A DNA stretch of 64,000 nucleotides, taken from assembly GCA_963703125.1 (NCBI GenBank), contig OY969790.1, positions 620,001 through 684,000 on the forward strand, given 5' to 3'. Every line of letters starts with the position of its first letter. Positions within the stretch are counted from its first letter, which is position 1. Both the position numbers and the translations under genes were made by a program. Below, piece by piece: positions 16,587-26,126 of the stretch. The notes beneath the pieces were generated by a model that had not been told where the DNA came from, searched no databases, and was given only the letters and a program-made list of their open reading frames with translations. The stretch is from MFD04716-140 sp963703125. Its GTDB lineage: Bacteria > Bacteroidota > Bacteroidia > Flavobacteriales > Flavobacteriaceae.

Positions 16587-17396
16587 CTACTTAAAGAGCA
16601 ACCGTCCCTTGTATTTTTCCTCAATTTCTACAGCAGCGGGTCGATTGAAACTTACCACATCGCCTGTACCTCTGATCACTCCTGTAATGGACACTTGTGG
16701 GTTGATCAACATGTCATTGGAACCCCGATGATTTAAACCCACATTTTCAACCAGCAAATCTTCTGCTTCGATACGGGAATCCCCGGCGGCGATAACCAGA
16801 TTAAGATTGACCGCTTTACCAGTCAAGTGAAAATAGGCAATACCATTCACTACTACATTTACATTTTGAGAATCAAGTTGCAAATTAAATTCCCCATCAA
16901 CTGTTTCGGCCTCAGGAACGTTAAAGCTTTCGGATAATAGATTAATTGTTGGGTAGCTAAGAGTTCCGTCGCTACGAATGGGCAATCCTGTACTGCTTCT
17001 TATTTCCGTAATATTAGGAGAGGTTATGTATACTTTTGTGACGCCATAATCACGAAATAGGTTGCAGCCATTTCCATTTTTAACAATTAATCTATCTCCC
17101 TCTACCATTGCGGAAACCTCATTCATTAAATTTTCACCCGTTTCTATTTCTACCTTTTGGGTAATACCCTGCTTTAAAATAACTTCCACCTTTTCAAATA
17201 CCGTAATTTTTGTAAAGATCGGAACTGAAATTTCATTTCTCATTATTTCTCCTGTACTTTGAAAGCAGTCCTGGGACGATTCTGAGTTACAGGCATAAAA
17301 CAGTGATAACAACGGAAATACAAATATTATCAATCGATAAAGAAATTTTTTCCAGGAAATAATCCGGAATATATATTTCTTTTCAATCCTATTCAT
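16587..17396 (-). CDS. Head-GIN domain (DUF2807) lipoprotein
   Basis: After a basic N-terminus and one hydrophobic stretch (RLIIFVFPLLSLFYAC) comes a lipobox-like FYAC. The mature part is a beta-helical, adhesin-like domain (FTKITVFEKVEVILKQG followed by repeated short V/I-rich strands), which is the head-GIN/DUF2807 pattern. I use ATG 17396; ATG 17405 is also possible, and a longer frame to 17471 would overlap the upstream gene by 50 bp. Function in the family is unknown; cell-surface location is likely. Cotranscribed with the serine hydrolase. Confidence 0.8.
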   Translation of the reverse strand: MNRIEKKYIFRIISWKKFLYRLIIFVFPLLSLFYACNSESSQDCFQSTGEIMRNEISVPIFTKITVFEKVEVILKQGITQKVEIETGENLMNEVSAMVEGDRLIVKNGNGCNLFRDYGVTKVYITSPNITEIRSSTGLPIRSDGTLSYPTINLLSESFNVPEAETVDGEFNLQLDSQNVNVVVNGIAYFHLTGKAVNLNLVIAAGDSRIEAEDLLVENVGLNHRGSNDMLINPQVSITGVIRGTGDVVSFNRPAAVEIEEKYKGRLLFK

Positions 17397-17421
17397 TAAT
17401 ATCATCTTTTTAATTGAATTA

Positions 17422-18522
17422 TTACAATCTAACTCCAATTCCAAACTCGATAGCTTCGGCTTTCGCACCATGTGATTTTAAAGTGAGTGCTCCGAAAATC
17501 TTTTTACCAAAATATCTTTTCAGTCCAATGCGGTTGTAAACCTGCCCTTCAAAATCAAAAGGGTAATATATATAATAGCCTAATTGCGTTATAACGCTCG
17601 TTTTATTCACAAAGAGTTCATGGCCTAAAAACAATCCAACCCTCTTATAATCGTCATCTTGTGAAATTCCATATTCCGGAAACGAAATGGATTGATAACG
17701 AATCAATTCCTTTAAAAAATTTGAAAAGAAAATATCGGTACCGAACTGAATGGCACTTTTTCTTCCCAATCGTTTATCAACATAACCTGAAACGATGTAA
17801 AATGAATATTGGCCTGAATTTATAACATCGCTTTCATTCAAACCGGTCCTGAATACCATATTATAACGCAATGGCTCTTTTACTTTTTCACGATTTACGG
17901 TATGTACATATTCTGTCTTGCTATCACTATTCAAGTCATACGTTAGCCCCAAATTAAATGCAAATGTGTTTGTGGATGTGTTAGGTGCCCGTATGTTCGC
18001 ATTTGAATAATGGACAAGCAAAATCCCCGTTTGAAAACCCAATCCCTTAAAGATGTTCGCTTTATGAAAATTCAACATTAAATAAGTTGAGCTTAAAACA
18101 TCGGAACCATAGGCGTTGTTTCTGAAATTTTCGTTTTTATCATAAGGATTTGAAACATAAGCCAACCCTTGTCCGATGCGAAATTGCAGGTTCCTTTTTA
18201 AAAAGTACAAATTGTAATGGGCGTATAATCCATAATTGCTGCCCAGAGTCCCATTATTTGTATTCTGATAAACAAGTGAATACCCAACATCTGGATAATT
18301 ATAGATCTCTTCCCATTCCCTATTACCGAAAGTTTTGCGATTAAATCCCAACACTATGCCGCCAGGATGTTCATTTATCAAATGTGATATATCGGGGTTA
18401 TGAAGCAGAATGGAACCATAAAACTGGCTGGCATCCAATGTGAATACTTTAGGAATACTATCATTCTGTCCAGAACACGTAAAGCCCCAAACAATGGCAA
18501 TAAAAAACAGGCACCGTTTCAT
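17422..18522 (-). CDS. Acyloxyacyl hydrolase / lipid A 3-O-deacylase (PagL)-like outer-membrane protein
   Basis: A secreted beta-barrel-type protein with a signal peptide (MKRCLFFIAIVWGFTCSGQ) when started at ATG 18522; an upstream ATG at 18603 gives an implausible soluble extension. The mature part shows alternating strands and the segment FQTGILLVHYSNANIRAPN, in which H-[YF]-S-N matches the catalytic His-Ser region of PagL-like enzymes (HYSN). The family trims acyl chains from lipid A. It lies 18 bp from metF but faces a different set of tasks, so the adjacency is probably incidental. Confidence 0.72.
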   Translation of the reverse strand: MKRCLFFIAIVWGFTCSGQNDSIPKVFTLDASQFYGSILLHNPDISHLINEHPGGIVLGFNRKTFGNREWEEIYNYPDVGYSLVYQNTNNGTLGSNYGLYAHYNLYFLKRNLQFRIGQGLAYVSNPYDKNENFRNNAYGSDVLSSTYLMLNFHKANIFKGLGFQTGILLVHYSNANIRAPNTSTNTFAFNLGLTYDLNSDSKTEYVHTVNREKVKEPLRYNMVFRTGLNESDVINSGQYSFYIVSGYVDKRLGRKSAIQFGTDIFFSNFLKELIRYQSISFPEYGISQDDDYKRVGLFLGHELFVNKTSVITQLGYYIYYPFDFEGQVYNRIGLKRYFGKKIFGALTLKSHGAKAEAIEFGIGVRL

Positions 18523-18621
18523 GGGGCGTAAAAATACATATTTAGTTTCTGGTTGATTGCAGAAAGTGATTGGTTTTAAGAATACCTGCCTATTCCCACC
18601 CAAAAATTAACCATAGCACAA

Positions 18622-19575
18622 TTAGAAAATTTCTTTGGCAATTGCTTTTATGTTATCTGATTTTCCCATGGAATAGTAATGAAGAACGGGTACCCCGGCA
18701 GCCTTTAATTCTTTTGACTGTTGAATACACCATTCAACTCCAACCTCCCTGACCGCCTTATTATCCCTGCATGCGTCTACAGCGTCTATAAGTTCTTGTG
18801 GCAAATCAATTCGAAATACCTGAGGCAACAGCTGCAAATGGCGCTTTACAGCGATGGGCTTTATACCTGGAATAATAGGAACATTAATTCCCATGGCCTT
18901 TGCCGCAGTCACGAACTCGAAGTATTTTTGATTATCAAAGAACATCTGGGTCACGACATAATCTGCTCCCGCGTCTACCTTTTCCTTAAGGCGTGCCAAG
19001 TCAGATTTTAGGGAAGGTGATTCCAAATGTTTTTCCGGATAGCCCGCTACACCAATACAAAAATTGGCACAATCATCCGTTTCGATGACTTCATGCAAAT
19101 ATTTACCGCTGTTTAATTCATGGATCTGTTTTACGAGGCCAACAGCATATTCGTGTCCGCCTTTGGTAGGTTCAAAGTATTTTTCTTCGCGCATGGCATC
19201 ACCTCTAAGTGCCATTACATTATCAATACCCAGATAATGGCAATCTACCAACAAATATTCCGTTTCTTCCTTCGTAAACCCGCCACACAGCACATGGGGT
19301 ACTGTATCTACCTCATATTTATGTTTGATTGATGCACAAATCCCTACTGTACCAGGGCGCATCCGAGTCAGCTTTTTGTCAAGTAGGCCGTCCCTATCCA
19401 AATAAACATATTCTTCCCGCGAAGTAGTCACATCTATAAATGGGGGTTTGAATTCTATTAAGGGGTCGATGTTATTATAGAGTTCATTTATGTTCCGCCC
19501 TTTTACGGGTGGAATAATCTCAAAGGAAAACAATGTTTTTCCATTAGCCTTATTTATATGATCCGTAACCTTCAT
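18622..19575 (-). CDS. metF: Methylenetetrahydrofolate reductase
   Basis: Reduces 5,10-methylene-THF to 5-methyl-THF, the methyl donor for MetH. The 317-aa TIM-barrel protein shows FSFEIIPPVKG at the start, VTTSREEY, LALRGD-type MALRGD near residue 125, and VTQMFFDNQKYFEF (about 205-218). It is the last gene of the metH-N, metH-C, metF operon, 15 bp after metH-C, and thus falls under the SAM-I riboswitch at 23400-23497. Confidence 0.97.
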   Translation of the reverse strand: MKVTDHINKANGKTLFSFEIIPPVKGRNINELYNNIDPLIEFKPPFIDVTTSREEYVYLDRDGLLDKKLTRMRPGTVGICASIKHKYEVDTVPHVLCGGFTKEETEYLLVDCHYLGIDNVMALRGDAMREEKYFEPTKGGHEYAVGLVKQIHELNSGKYLHEVIETDDCANFCIGVAGYPEKHLESPSLKSDLARLKEKVDAGADYVVTQMFFDNQKYFEFVTAAKAMGINVPIIPGIKPIAVKRHLQLLPQVFRIDLPQELIDAVDACRDNKAVREVGVEWCIQQSKELKAAGVPVLHYYSMGKSDNIKAIAKEIF

Positions 19576-19590
19576 TTATGTTTCTATATT

Positions 19591-22281
19591 TTAATCGTCC
19601 GCAATATTCGTGGCCAACCATTTGGTAGCTTCCTCGACCGGAATTCCTTTTCGATTGGCAAAATCTGCCACTTGGTCTTCCTTTATTTTTCCCAATCCAA
19701 AATATCTAGCTTCGGGATTGCCAAAATAATATCCTGAAACGGATGCTGCAGGCCACATGGCCAGACTTTCAGTGAGCTTAACCCCAATTTTTTCCTCAAC
19801 TTTTAAAACTTGCCAAATCGTCAACTTTTCCAAATGATCGGGGCAAGCAGGATATCCAGGTGCGGGTCTAATGCCTTTATAGGTTTCATTTATCAAATCT
19901 TCATTGCTCAAATCCTCATTGGACGCATAGCCCCAATTTTTTATTCTAATCTCCTTATGAAGATACTCTGCAAATGCTTCCGCCAAACGGTCCGATAATG
20001 CTTTGATCATAATCGAATTATAATCGTCCAGATCTTTCCGATACTTTTCAGATAGCTCATCGGTCCCAAATCCTGTGGTGACGCAAAAACAGCCTACATA
20101 ATCCTGTTTTCCAGATTCTTTGGGAGCAATAAAGTCCGCCAAGGCATAATCGGGAACACCTTCTTTTCGTTTTAATTGCTGACGTAGCGTTCTAAAAATA
20201 TAACCTTTCTCATCAACGTTCAATTCAATATCATCTTCATTTACGGTATTTGCAGGAAACAATCCAAAAATTCCCTTGGCCTTCAATTGTTTTTCGGTTA
20301 CAATCTTTTTAAGCATTGCCTGTGCATCTTCAAAAAGGTCTGAGGCCTGCTCGCCCACTACCTCATCGGTCAAGATTTCAGGATATTTCCCATGAAGTTC
20401 CCAGCTTCTGAAAAAAGGAGTCCAATCTATATAGGGGACCAGTTTTTCCAGATCCATATCCTCAATAACCTGAATCCCTAACTCTTTTGGCTCTACTATC
20501 CCAGAAGTTGCCCAATCAACTTGAAATTTATTTTTGCGCGCTTCTGCAATCGATTTGTATTCCTTATGCTGGGAGCGGTTCATAAACTTTTCCCTGAATA
20601 CCTCATAATCGGCCTTTACAGTTTTTTTATAGGCTTCACTAGTCTCTTTTTGAAGCAAATCGCCTACTACCGTAACCGCCCGTGAGGCATCATTCACATG
20701 TACTACGGCCTGACTATATTTTGGGTCTATTTTTACCGCCGTATGTGCCTTGCTGGTAGTGGCTCCACCTATTAATAGCGGAACCTTGAAATTCTTTCGC
20801 TCCATTTCTTTGGCCAAATGCACCATTTCATCAAGGGAGGGCGTAATTAATCCACTAAGTCCAATAATATCAACATTATGTTCTATGGCGGCAGCAATTA
20901 TCCTTTCGGGTGGCACCATAACCCCAAGATCTACAATTTCATAATTGTTGCAGGCGAGAACAACGCTTACAATATTTTTACCGATATCATGTACATCCCC
21001 CTTCACGGTCGCCATCAATATTTTTCCATTCCCTTCGGAATCACCGACTTGCGGATTCAATAATTTTTCTTCCTCGATGTATGGTAATAAATGGGCTACG
21101 GCCTTTTTCATAACACGGGCCGATTTTACTACTTGGGGTAAAAACATTTTTCCACTTCCGAAAAGATCCCCTACGACATTCATACCTGTCATCAAATGAC
21201 CCTCGATAACTTCAATAGGCTTATTGACACTTAACCGGGCCTCTTCAACATCTTCGACAATATATTGGTCAATTCCTTTAACCAAGGCCCTCGTAATACG
21301 TTCTTGAATGGATTCCTCCCTCCATGACAGGTCAACTTTGCTCTCTTTCGTCTTTCCAATCACGGATTCAGCAAAATCCAACAACCGTTCCGTTGCATCG
21401 TCCCTTCTATTCAATATTACATCTTCCACGCGCTCCAAAAGATCTTTTGGTATGTCGTCATAAACCTCTAGCATTGAAGGATTTACAATGCCCATATTCA
21501 TCCCAGCCTTAATAGCATGATATAAAAAGACGGAATGCATTGCTTCCCGCACGGGATTATTTCCCCTAAAACTGAATGAAACATTACTCACTCCCCCACT
21601 CACACTTGCATACGGAAGGTTCTCCCGTACCCATTGGGTGGCCCGAATAAAATCCAAGGCGTTCAATTTATGCTCGTCCATTCCTGTAGCCACAGGAAAA
21701 ATATTCAAGTCAAAAATGATATCCTCAGGAGCAAACCCAACCTTATCTACTAAAATATCATAGGACCGTTTTGATATTTCGATGCGCCTATCAAAATTAT
21801 CTGCCTGCCCCACCTCATCAAAGGCCATAACGATTACAGCAGCACCATATCGTTTAATCAACTTGGCATGATGGATAAACTGCTCCTCACCTTCTTTTAA
21901 ACTTATGGAATTCACTACACATTTTCCCTGGACTACTTGCAAACCCGCCACAATAATCTCCCATTTGGAACTATCGATCATAATTGGCACTCGGGCAATA
22001 TCGGGTTCCGCAATGACAAGGTTCAAGAATTTGACCATGGACTCCTTACCATCAATAAGGCCATCATCCATATTGATATCGATTATCTGGGCACCTCCTT
22101 CTACCTGTTCACGTGCAACGGTTAAGGCTTCTTCAAATTTTCGTTCTTTTATCAACCGAAGAAACATCTTGGAACCTGCCACATTGGTTCGTTCGCCAAC
22201 ATTTACGAAGTTACTTTCAGGAGTCACAATTAGCGGCTCAAGTCCTGCTAATTTCAAATATCTGGTTGTTTCCGTTCCCAT
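19591..22281 (-). CDS. metH: Methionine synthase, folate-, cobalamin- and activation-domain part
   Basis: Carries the last three modules of cobalamin-dependent MetH (896 aa). The pterin-binding domain (about 15-300) begins with FVNVGERTNVAGSKMF. The B12 cap and binding domains (about 320-570) contain the cobalt ligand motif DVHDIGKN. The activation domain is at the C-terminus, with RPAPGYPACPDH and the SGYYFGNPEA stretch. The homocysteine domain is a separate gene directly upstream (metH-N). The two are in the same reading frame, separated only by TAA-GAA, with the break exactly in the interdomain linker. Confidence 0.95.
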   Translation of the reverse strand: MGTETTRYLKLAGLEPLIVTPESNFVNVGERTNVAGSKMFLRLIKERKFEEALTVAREQVEGGAQIIDINMDDGLIDGKESMVKFLNLVIAEPDIARVPIMIDSSKWEIIVAGLQVVQGKCVVNSISLKEGEEQFIHHAKLIKRYGAAVIVMAFDEVGQADNFDRRIEISKRSYDILVDKVGFAPEDIIFDLNIFPVATGMDEHKLNALDFIRATQWVRENLPYASVSGGVSNVSFSFRGNNPVREAMHSVFLYHAIKAGMNMGIVNPSMLEVYDDIPKDLLERVEDVILNRRDDATERLLDFAESVIGKTKESKVDLSWREESIQERITRALVKGIDQYIVEDVEEARLSVNKPIEVIEGHLMTGMNVVGDLFGSGKMFLPQVVKSARVMKKAVAHLLPYIEEEKLLNPQVGDSEGNGKILMATVKGDVHDIGKNIVSVVLACNNYEIVDLGVMVPPERIIAAAIEHNVDIIGLSGLITPSLDEMVHLAKEMERKNFKVPLLIGGATTSKAHTAVKIDPKYSQAVVHVNDASRAVTVVGDLLQKETSEAYKKTVKADYEVFREKFMNRSQHKEYKSIAEARKNKFQVDWATSGIVEPKELGIQVIEDMDLEKLVPYIDWTPFFRSWELHGKYPEILTDEVVGEQASDLFEDAQAMLKKIVTEKQLKAKGIFGLFPANTVNEDDIELNVDEKGYIFRTLRQQLKRKEGVPDYALADFIAPKESGKQDYVGCFCVTTGFGTDELSEKYRKDLDDYNSIMIKALSDRLAEAFAEYLHKEIRIKNWGYASNEDLSNEDLINETYKGIRPAPGYPACPDHLEKLTIWQVLKVEEKIGVKLTESLAMWPAASVSGYYFGNPEARYFGLGKIKEDQVADFANRKGIPVEEATKWLATNIADD

Positions 22282-22284
22282 TTC

Positions 22285-23325
22285 TTATCTACTTTCGACT
22301 GCTAACTGGCGAGGTTGATATTTTTTAACCAAATCGGCAATTGCCTTTATATGTTCTGGTGTGGTCCCACAACAACCCCCAATAATATTGACCAAACCTT
22401 TTTCAACATATTCCTTGATCTGTTCGGCCATTTGCTGAGGTGATTCATCATATTGACCAAAGGCATTTGGCAAACCTGCATTGGGATGTGCGGATACCGC
22501 ATGTTCCGTACGATTGGAAAGTACTTCTAAATGAGGCACTAGCTGATTTGCGCCCAGGGCACAATTAAAACCAACCGAAAGTATGGGAATATGCGATATT
22601 GATATTAAAAATGCCTCCGCTGTCTGGCCCGATAAAGTTCTACCCGAAGCGTCCGTAATGGTGCCACTGACCATAATCGGCACCTCTATATTCCGTTCTT
22701 CCTTTACTTCTTCGATAGCAAACAAGGCCGCCTTGGCATTCAAAGTATCGAAAATTGTTTCCACCAAAAGAATATCGACCCCACCATCCAAAAGCGCTTC
22801 GACCTGCTGTTTATAAGCTATGCGAAGTTCATCAAATGAGACAGCCCTGAATCCCGGATCGTTCACATCTGGGGACATACTGGCCGTTTTGTTGGTAGGG
22901 CCGATGCTGCCGGCTACAAAACGAGGTTTTTCAGGCTCTTTGGCAGTAAACTCGACGGCCACTTTTTTTGCTATTCTAGCCGACTCATAATTTAACTCAT
23001 AAACCAATTCCTCCATATGGTAATCGGCCATTGCAATCGTTGTGCTGGAGAAAGTGTTGGTCTCCACAATATCCGCCCCGGCCGCAAAATACTTTTTGTG
23101 CACCTTCTCAATGGCATCGGGCTGGGTCAAGGACAGTAAATCATTGTTGCCTTGCAATGGAGAGCTCCAATCTTTAAACCGGTCTCCCCGAAAGTCCTCT
23201 TCGCTAAATTTGTGGCGTTGAAGCATAGTCCCCATGGCGCCATCCAAAACCAGGATTCGTTCCTTTATTATTTTTTTTATGTCCATTTGTGGATACATCT
23301 TATTTATCCTTTCCATAGCGGCCAT
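22285..23325 (-). CDS. metH: Methionine synthase, homocysteine-binding part
   Basis: The N-terminal homocysteine S-methyltransferase module of cobalamin-dependent methionine synthase as a stand-alone 346-aa protein. It has RILVLDGAMGTMLQ at the start, the zinc ligand Cys in GFNCALG and the Cys pair in IIGGCCGTTPEH. Starts at 23325, 23316, 23298 or 23286 are possible; the homologous region begins at the last (MDIKKIIKERILVLDGAM). Together with metH-C it should form the complete enzyme, by non-covalent assembly. It is the first gene after a SAM-I riboswitch. Confidence 0.94.
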   Translation of the reverse strand: MAAMERINKMYPQMDIKKIIKERILVLDGAMGTMLQRHKFSEEDFRGDRFKDWSSPLQGNNDLLSLTQPDAIEKVHKKYFAAGADIVETNTFSSTTIAMADYHMEELVYELNYESARIAKKVAVEFTAKEPEKPRFVAGSIGPTNKTASMSPDVNDPGFRAVSFDELRIAYKQQVEALLDGGVDILLVETIFDTLNAKAALFAIEEVKEERNIEVPIMVSGTITDASGRTLSGQTAEAFLISISHIPILSVGFNCALGANQLVPHLEVLSNRTEHAVSAHPNAGLPNAFGQYDESPQQMAEQIKEYVEKGLVNIIGGCCGTTPEHIKAIADLVKKYQPRQLAVESR

Positions 23326-23399
23326 ATACCACCCTAGAAAAAAATTTGTTGCTCTATATATCAGGAAAAGTAAAAAGGGAAGGCGTCTTCTTCTTTTTG

Positions 23400-23497
23400 G
23401 TTATCTACTCCGAAATCCGGATAGAATGTAGCACCTTCTTTTGGTAAAGGGTTGCCAAGGCTTCAAAGGGTCTAATCCCTCCACCTTTCTTGATAAC
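23400..23497 (-). promoter_or_regulatory. SAM-I (S-box) riboswitch upstream of metH
   Basis: Read on the minus strand, 5' to 3': P1 arm GTTATC, AAGAAAGGTGGAGGGA, GAAGCCTTGGCAACCC, AAGGTGCTACATTC, a P4 hairpin, and the closing P1 arm GATAAC. All conserved S-box core elements are present in order. High SAM would be expected to reduce expression of metH-N, metH-C and metF. Downstream, GAAG-ACGC-CTTC followed by CCTTTTT (about 23395-23375) is a weak candidate terminator for the expression platform. Confidence 0.93.
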
Positions 23498-23621
23498 AAT
23501 TTCAGCTTGGTAATGAACTGGGTGCAAAGAAACGCTACGCCCCGATCAAAAACAAGAAAAGTACGCTGTTTTTATACTTTTTAATTTGAAAATAATGTGT
23601 GCCCAGAACCCGATTGACCCA

Positions 23622-23657
23622 CAAAAAAACCCACCGGGCAATAAGCAACCAGCGGGT
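23622..23657 (-). terminator. Terminator of the sulfite reductase / siroheme operon
   Basis: On the minus strand ACCCGCTGG (23657-23649) pairs, with two G-U wobbles, with CCGGTGGGT (23637-23629) and is followed by seven T. It lies 26 bp after the ferredoxin reductase stop codon. The gap 23326-23682 otherwise holds the SAM-I riboswitch and no gene. Confidence 0.8.
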
Positions 23658-23682
23658 CTTTAAAAAAGCACTAATCCAAATT

Positions 23683-24744
23683 TTATCCGATACTCTGCAC
23701 TACTTCTTTTTTAGCTTCTTTTTTGCTGCCATCAAAACCTTCAACACCTCCGACAGTGGTATATTTCATTACGTAACGTTTTCCAGGATTAATAATTTGA
23801 TAGGCATATTGGCACATTACCGCAGCCTCATGAAAACCGGAAAGAATAAGCTTCAACTTCCCTTCGTAGGTATTTACATCCCCTATTGCGAAAACACCCG
23901 GAAGATTGGTCTGATAATCTTTGGCATTGTTCACTTTTATGGCATTTTTTTCTATTTCCATGCCCCAATCCGCAATAGGGCCCAATTTTGGGGAAAGACC
24001 GAACAGAGGTATAAAATTATCCACTTCCAAATAGGTCTCCCCTTTTTCATGATCGTTATGCTTAATTACGACGGCCTCCAAGTGTTCGTCGCCATAAAGT
24101 TTTGTCACCTCAGCCTCCGTGAATAGTTTTATTTTCCCTAGTTTGGCCAATTCTGCCGCCTTTTCAACAGAGTCCAAAGCACCACGGAATTCATTTCTGC
24201 GATGTACCAAACTAACTTCGGATGCAACATTGGTCAAAAAGATAGCCCAATCCAAGGCCGAATCCCCTCCACCTGCGATAACTACTTTTTTATTTCGATA
24301 TACTTCGGGATCCTTGATCATATAGGCTACACCTTTGTCCTCAAATTCCAGGATATTTTCCAAAGGCGGTTTCCTAGGTTCAAATGAACCTAATCCTCCC
24401 GCTATTACGACCACAGGGGCATGATGCTTGGTTCCCTTATTGGTGGTCACAATATAAGAACCATCTTCTAGTCTGTCCAAAGTTTCGGCCCGCTCCCCTA
24501 AAGTAAATCCAGGCTTGAATGGTTTTATCTGGTCCATTAAATTATTTACCAAATCACCGGCTAAAATTTCAGTGAAGGCAGGAATATCATAGATTGGTTT
24601 TTTTGGATAAATCTCTGAACATTGGCCACCCGGTTGCGCCAATGCATCAATCAAATGACACTTCAATTTTAGCAAGCCCGCTTCAAAAACCGTAAAAAGG
24701 CCTGTTGGACCAGCACCAATTATTAGTATATCTGTTTTAATCAT
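23683..24744 (-). CDS. Ferredoxin--NADP(+) reductase type 2 (thioredoxin-reductase fold)
   Basis: A 353-aa FAD/NAD(P) oxidoreductase. It has an N-terminal FAD motif GAGPTGLF, the GGQCSEIYPKKPIYDIP region (written here in parts: GGQCSEIYP, then KPIYDIPAF) that lacks the CxxC of thioredoxin reductases, a second dinucleotide motif GGGDSALDWA and a C-terminal FAIGDVNTYEGKLKLI. This fits the YumC-type ferredoxin-NADP reductase. It is the last gene of the operon with sulfite reductase, cobA and the precorrin-2 dehydrogenase. Its likely job is to reduce ferredoxin for sulfite reduction, since no CysJ flavoprotein is present (inference). Confidence 0.9.
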   Translation of the reverse strand: MIKTDILIIGAGPTGLFTVFEAGLLKLKCHLIDALAQPGGQCSEIYPKKPIYDIPAFTEILAGDLVNNLMDQIKPFKPGFTLGERAETLDRLEDGSYIVTTNKGTKHHAPVVVIAGGLGSFEPRKPPLENILEFEDKGVAYMIKDPEVYRNKKVVIAGGGDSALDWAIFLTNVASEVSLVHRRNEFRGALDSVEKAAELAKLGKIKLFTEAEVTKLYGDEHLEAVVIKHNDHEKGETYLEVDNFIPLFGLSPKLGPIADWGMEIEKNAIKVNNAKDYQTNLPGVFAIGDVNTYEGKLKLILSGFHEAAVMCQYAYQIINPGKRYVMKYTTVGGVEGFDGSKKEAKKEVVQSIG

Positions 24745-24755
24745 TTTTAGCTTTT

Positions 24756-25334
24756 TTATACTTTTTCAATTAATTTTTGGGTTATTTCATTCATTTGGTT
24801 CACTTTCTGCTCAAAATCACCCTTTATTTTATTTCGGTAAGAATTCAAATTTTTGACCATTTTATCCACATCATCCGGAATTACATCCTCAAAAAACTGG
24901 CGTAACCTTTTTGCCGTAGTAGGAGATTGGCCATTTGTTGAAATTGCAATTTTTACATTTCCTTTCGTTACAATGCCACCCATATAAAAATCGCAATAAG
25001 GCGGATTATCTGCTACGTTGACCAACTTGTCAAATCTTCTGCAATCGTTGTACACTTGTATATTCACTTCCGGATTGTCAGTGGTGGCAATGATCATATG
25101 CTTTCCTTGAAGATAATTTTCATTATATACGGCTTCTATAATTTGAACATGATATCTTTTTGCCAGTTCTAACGTTGTTTTTCGAAACATGGGTGAAACC
25201 ATGGTTACCTGGGCATCTGGGCTTGACTTTGTCAAAAATTTCAACTTTTCTTCGGCCACATTTCCCCCACCAATAATCAAAATATGAAGCTGGTTCGTTT
25301 TAAGGAAAATAGGATATAAGTTATTTCTTTCCAT
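24756..25334 (-). CDS. Precorrin-2 dehydrogenase / sirohydrochlorin ferrochelatase
   Basis: Converts precorrin-2 to sirohydrochlorin and inserts iron to give siroheme (the CysG N-terminal or Met8/Ylnf role). The 192-aa protein has the Rossmann motif GGGNVAEEKL, IATTDNPEVN, VNVADNPPYCDFYMGGIV (in parts: VNVADNP, PYCDFYMGG) and the C-terminal helical region STNGQSPTTAKRLRQ. It lies two bases after cobA, in the order sulfite reductase, cobA, this gene, ferredoxin reductase. In enterobacteria this domain is fused to CobA; here it is separate. Confidence 0.93.
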   Translation of the reverse strand: MERNNLYPIFLKTNQLHILIIGGGNVAEEKLKFLTKSSPDAQVTMVSPMFRKTTLELAKRYHVQIIEAVYNENYLQGKHMIIATTDNPEVNIQVYNDCRRFDKLVNVADNPPYCDFYMGGIVTKGNVKIAISTNGQSPTTAKRLRQFFEDVIPDDVDKMVKNLNSYRNKIKGDFEQKVNQMNEITQKLIEKV

Positions 25335-25336
25335 AA

Positions 25337-26124
25337 TTAGCGAAACTCCCCTACGGCGTAATTTTTTTGGATTTCAAATATTCTTTCCCGATGACCCACA
25401 ACTTCGCCAATAATAATAATTGCCGGATTGGCCAACTGATTTTCTTCCACTATACCTTCAATTGAATCAATGGTACCTACTCCAATTTTTTCATTGGAAG
25501 TCGTTCCATTTTGAATTATTGCTATAGGCATTGCCGATTTTCCTTCTTTTTTGAACAAAGCAACGATCTGAGGCAATTTTGACATGCCCATCAAGATAAT
25601 GACCGTAGCACTGCTTTTGGCAGCTAAATGAATATCGTCCGATAATTTATGATCTTTGGTCGTCCCGGTAAGGACCCAAAAACTTTCTGCCGATCCTCTT
25701 TTGGTCACAGGAATGTTCTGTGAAGCTGGGACCAAAGACTGGATGAAATTCCAGGAACCATGGCCACTTCCAATCCATGGTTCGCGGCATATTCCATTTC
25801 CTCAGCACCCCGACCAAAGACAAAAGGATCACCGCCTTTCAGTCTTACCACATGTCCTAAAGTCTTAGCCCTGTTAACTATTAGTTCGTTAATTTGATCT
25901 TGGATATAGGCATAGCATCCTAGTTTTTTTCCTACAAAAATATGTTCTGCATTTGGGGCATACTTCAACAATTCGGTATTTACCAAAGCATCATACAATA
26001 CCACATCGGCACTGCCCAAAGTTTTGATAGCCTTAATAGTTATCAAGTCTATATCTCCTGGGCCAGCTCCTATTATGCTCAGCCGAGCGGCCCTGAATTC
26101 AGATTTGGGATTTTCGCTTTTCAT
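25337..26124 (-). pseudogene. cobA: Uroporphyrinogen-III C-methyltransferase, frameshifted
   Basis: SAM-dependent double methylation of uroporphyrinogen III to precorrin-2, needed for siroheme. The N-terminal part (26124 to about 25736) has SIIGAGPGDIDLIT, YDALV and LKGGDPFVFGRGAEE, then reaches VPGISSS. The C-terminal part continues in another frame with VPASQNIPVTKRG through ESFWVLTGTT and LMGMSKLP to the normal end. At about 25735 five bases lie where six are expected, so a single-base deletion breaks the gene. Restored, it would encode 262 aa, the usual length. Either a sequencing error or a real mutation; the surrounding siroheme genes are intact. The start overlaps nothing, and sulfite reductase ends two bases upstream. 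Confidence 0.88.
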
Positions 26125-26126
26125 AT

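Noticed and set aside
19591..23325. metH as a frameshifted gene
   Set aside because: No frame change; a stop codon lies at the natural domain border and the second part has its own ATG.
25337..25735. The cobA C-terminal half as a separate gene starting with TTG
   Set aside because: It begins in the middle of a conserved domain and continues the upstream frame after a one-base shift.
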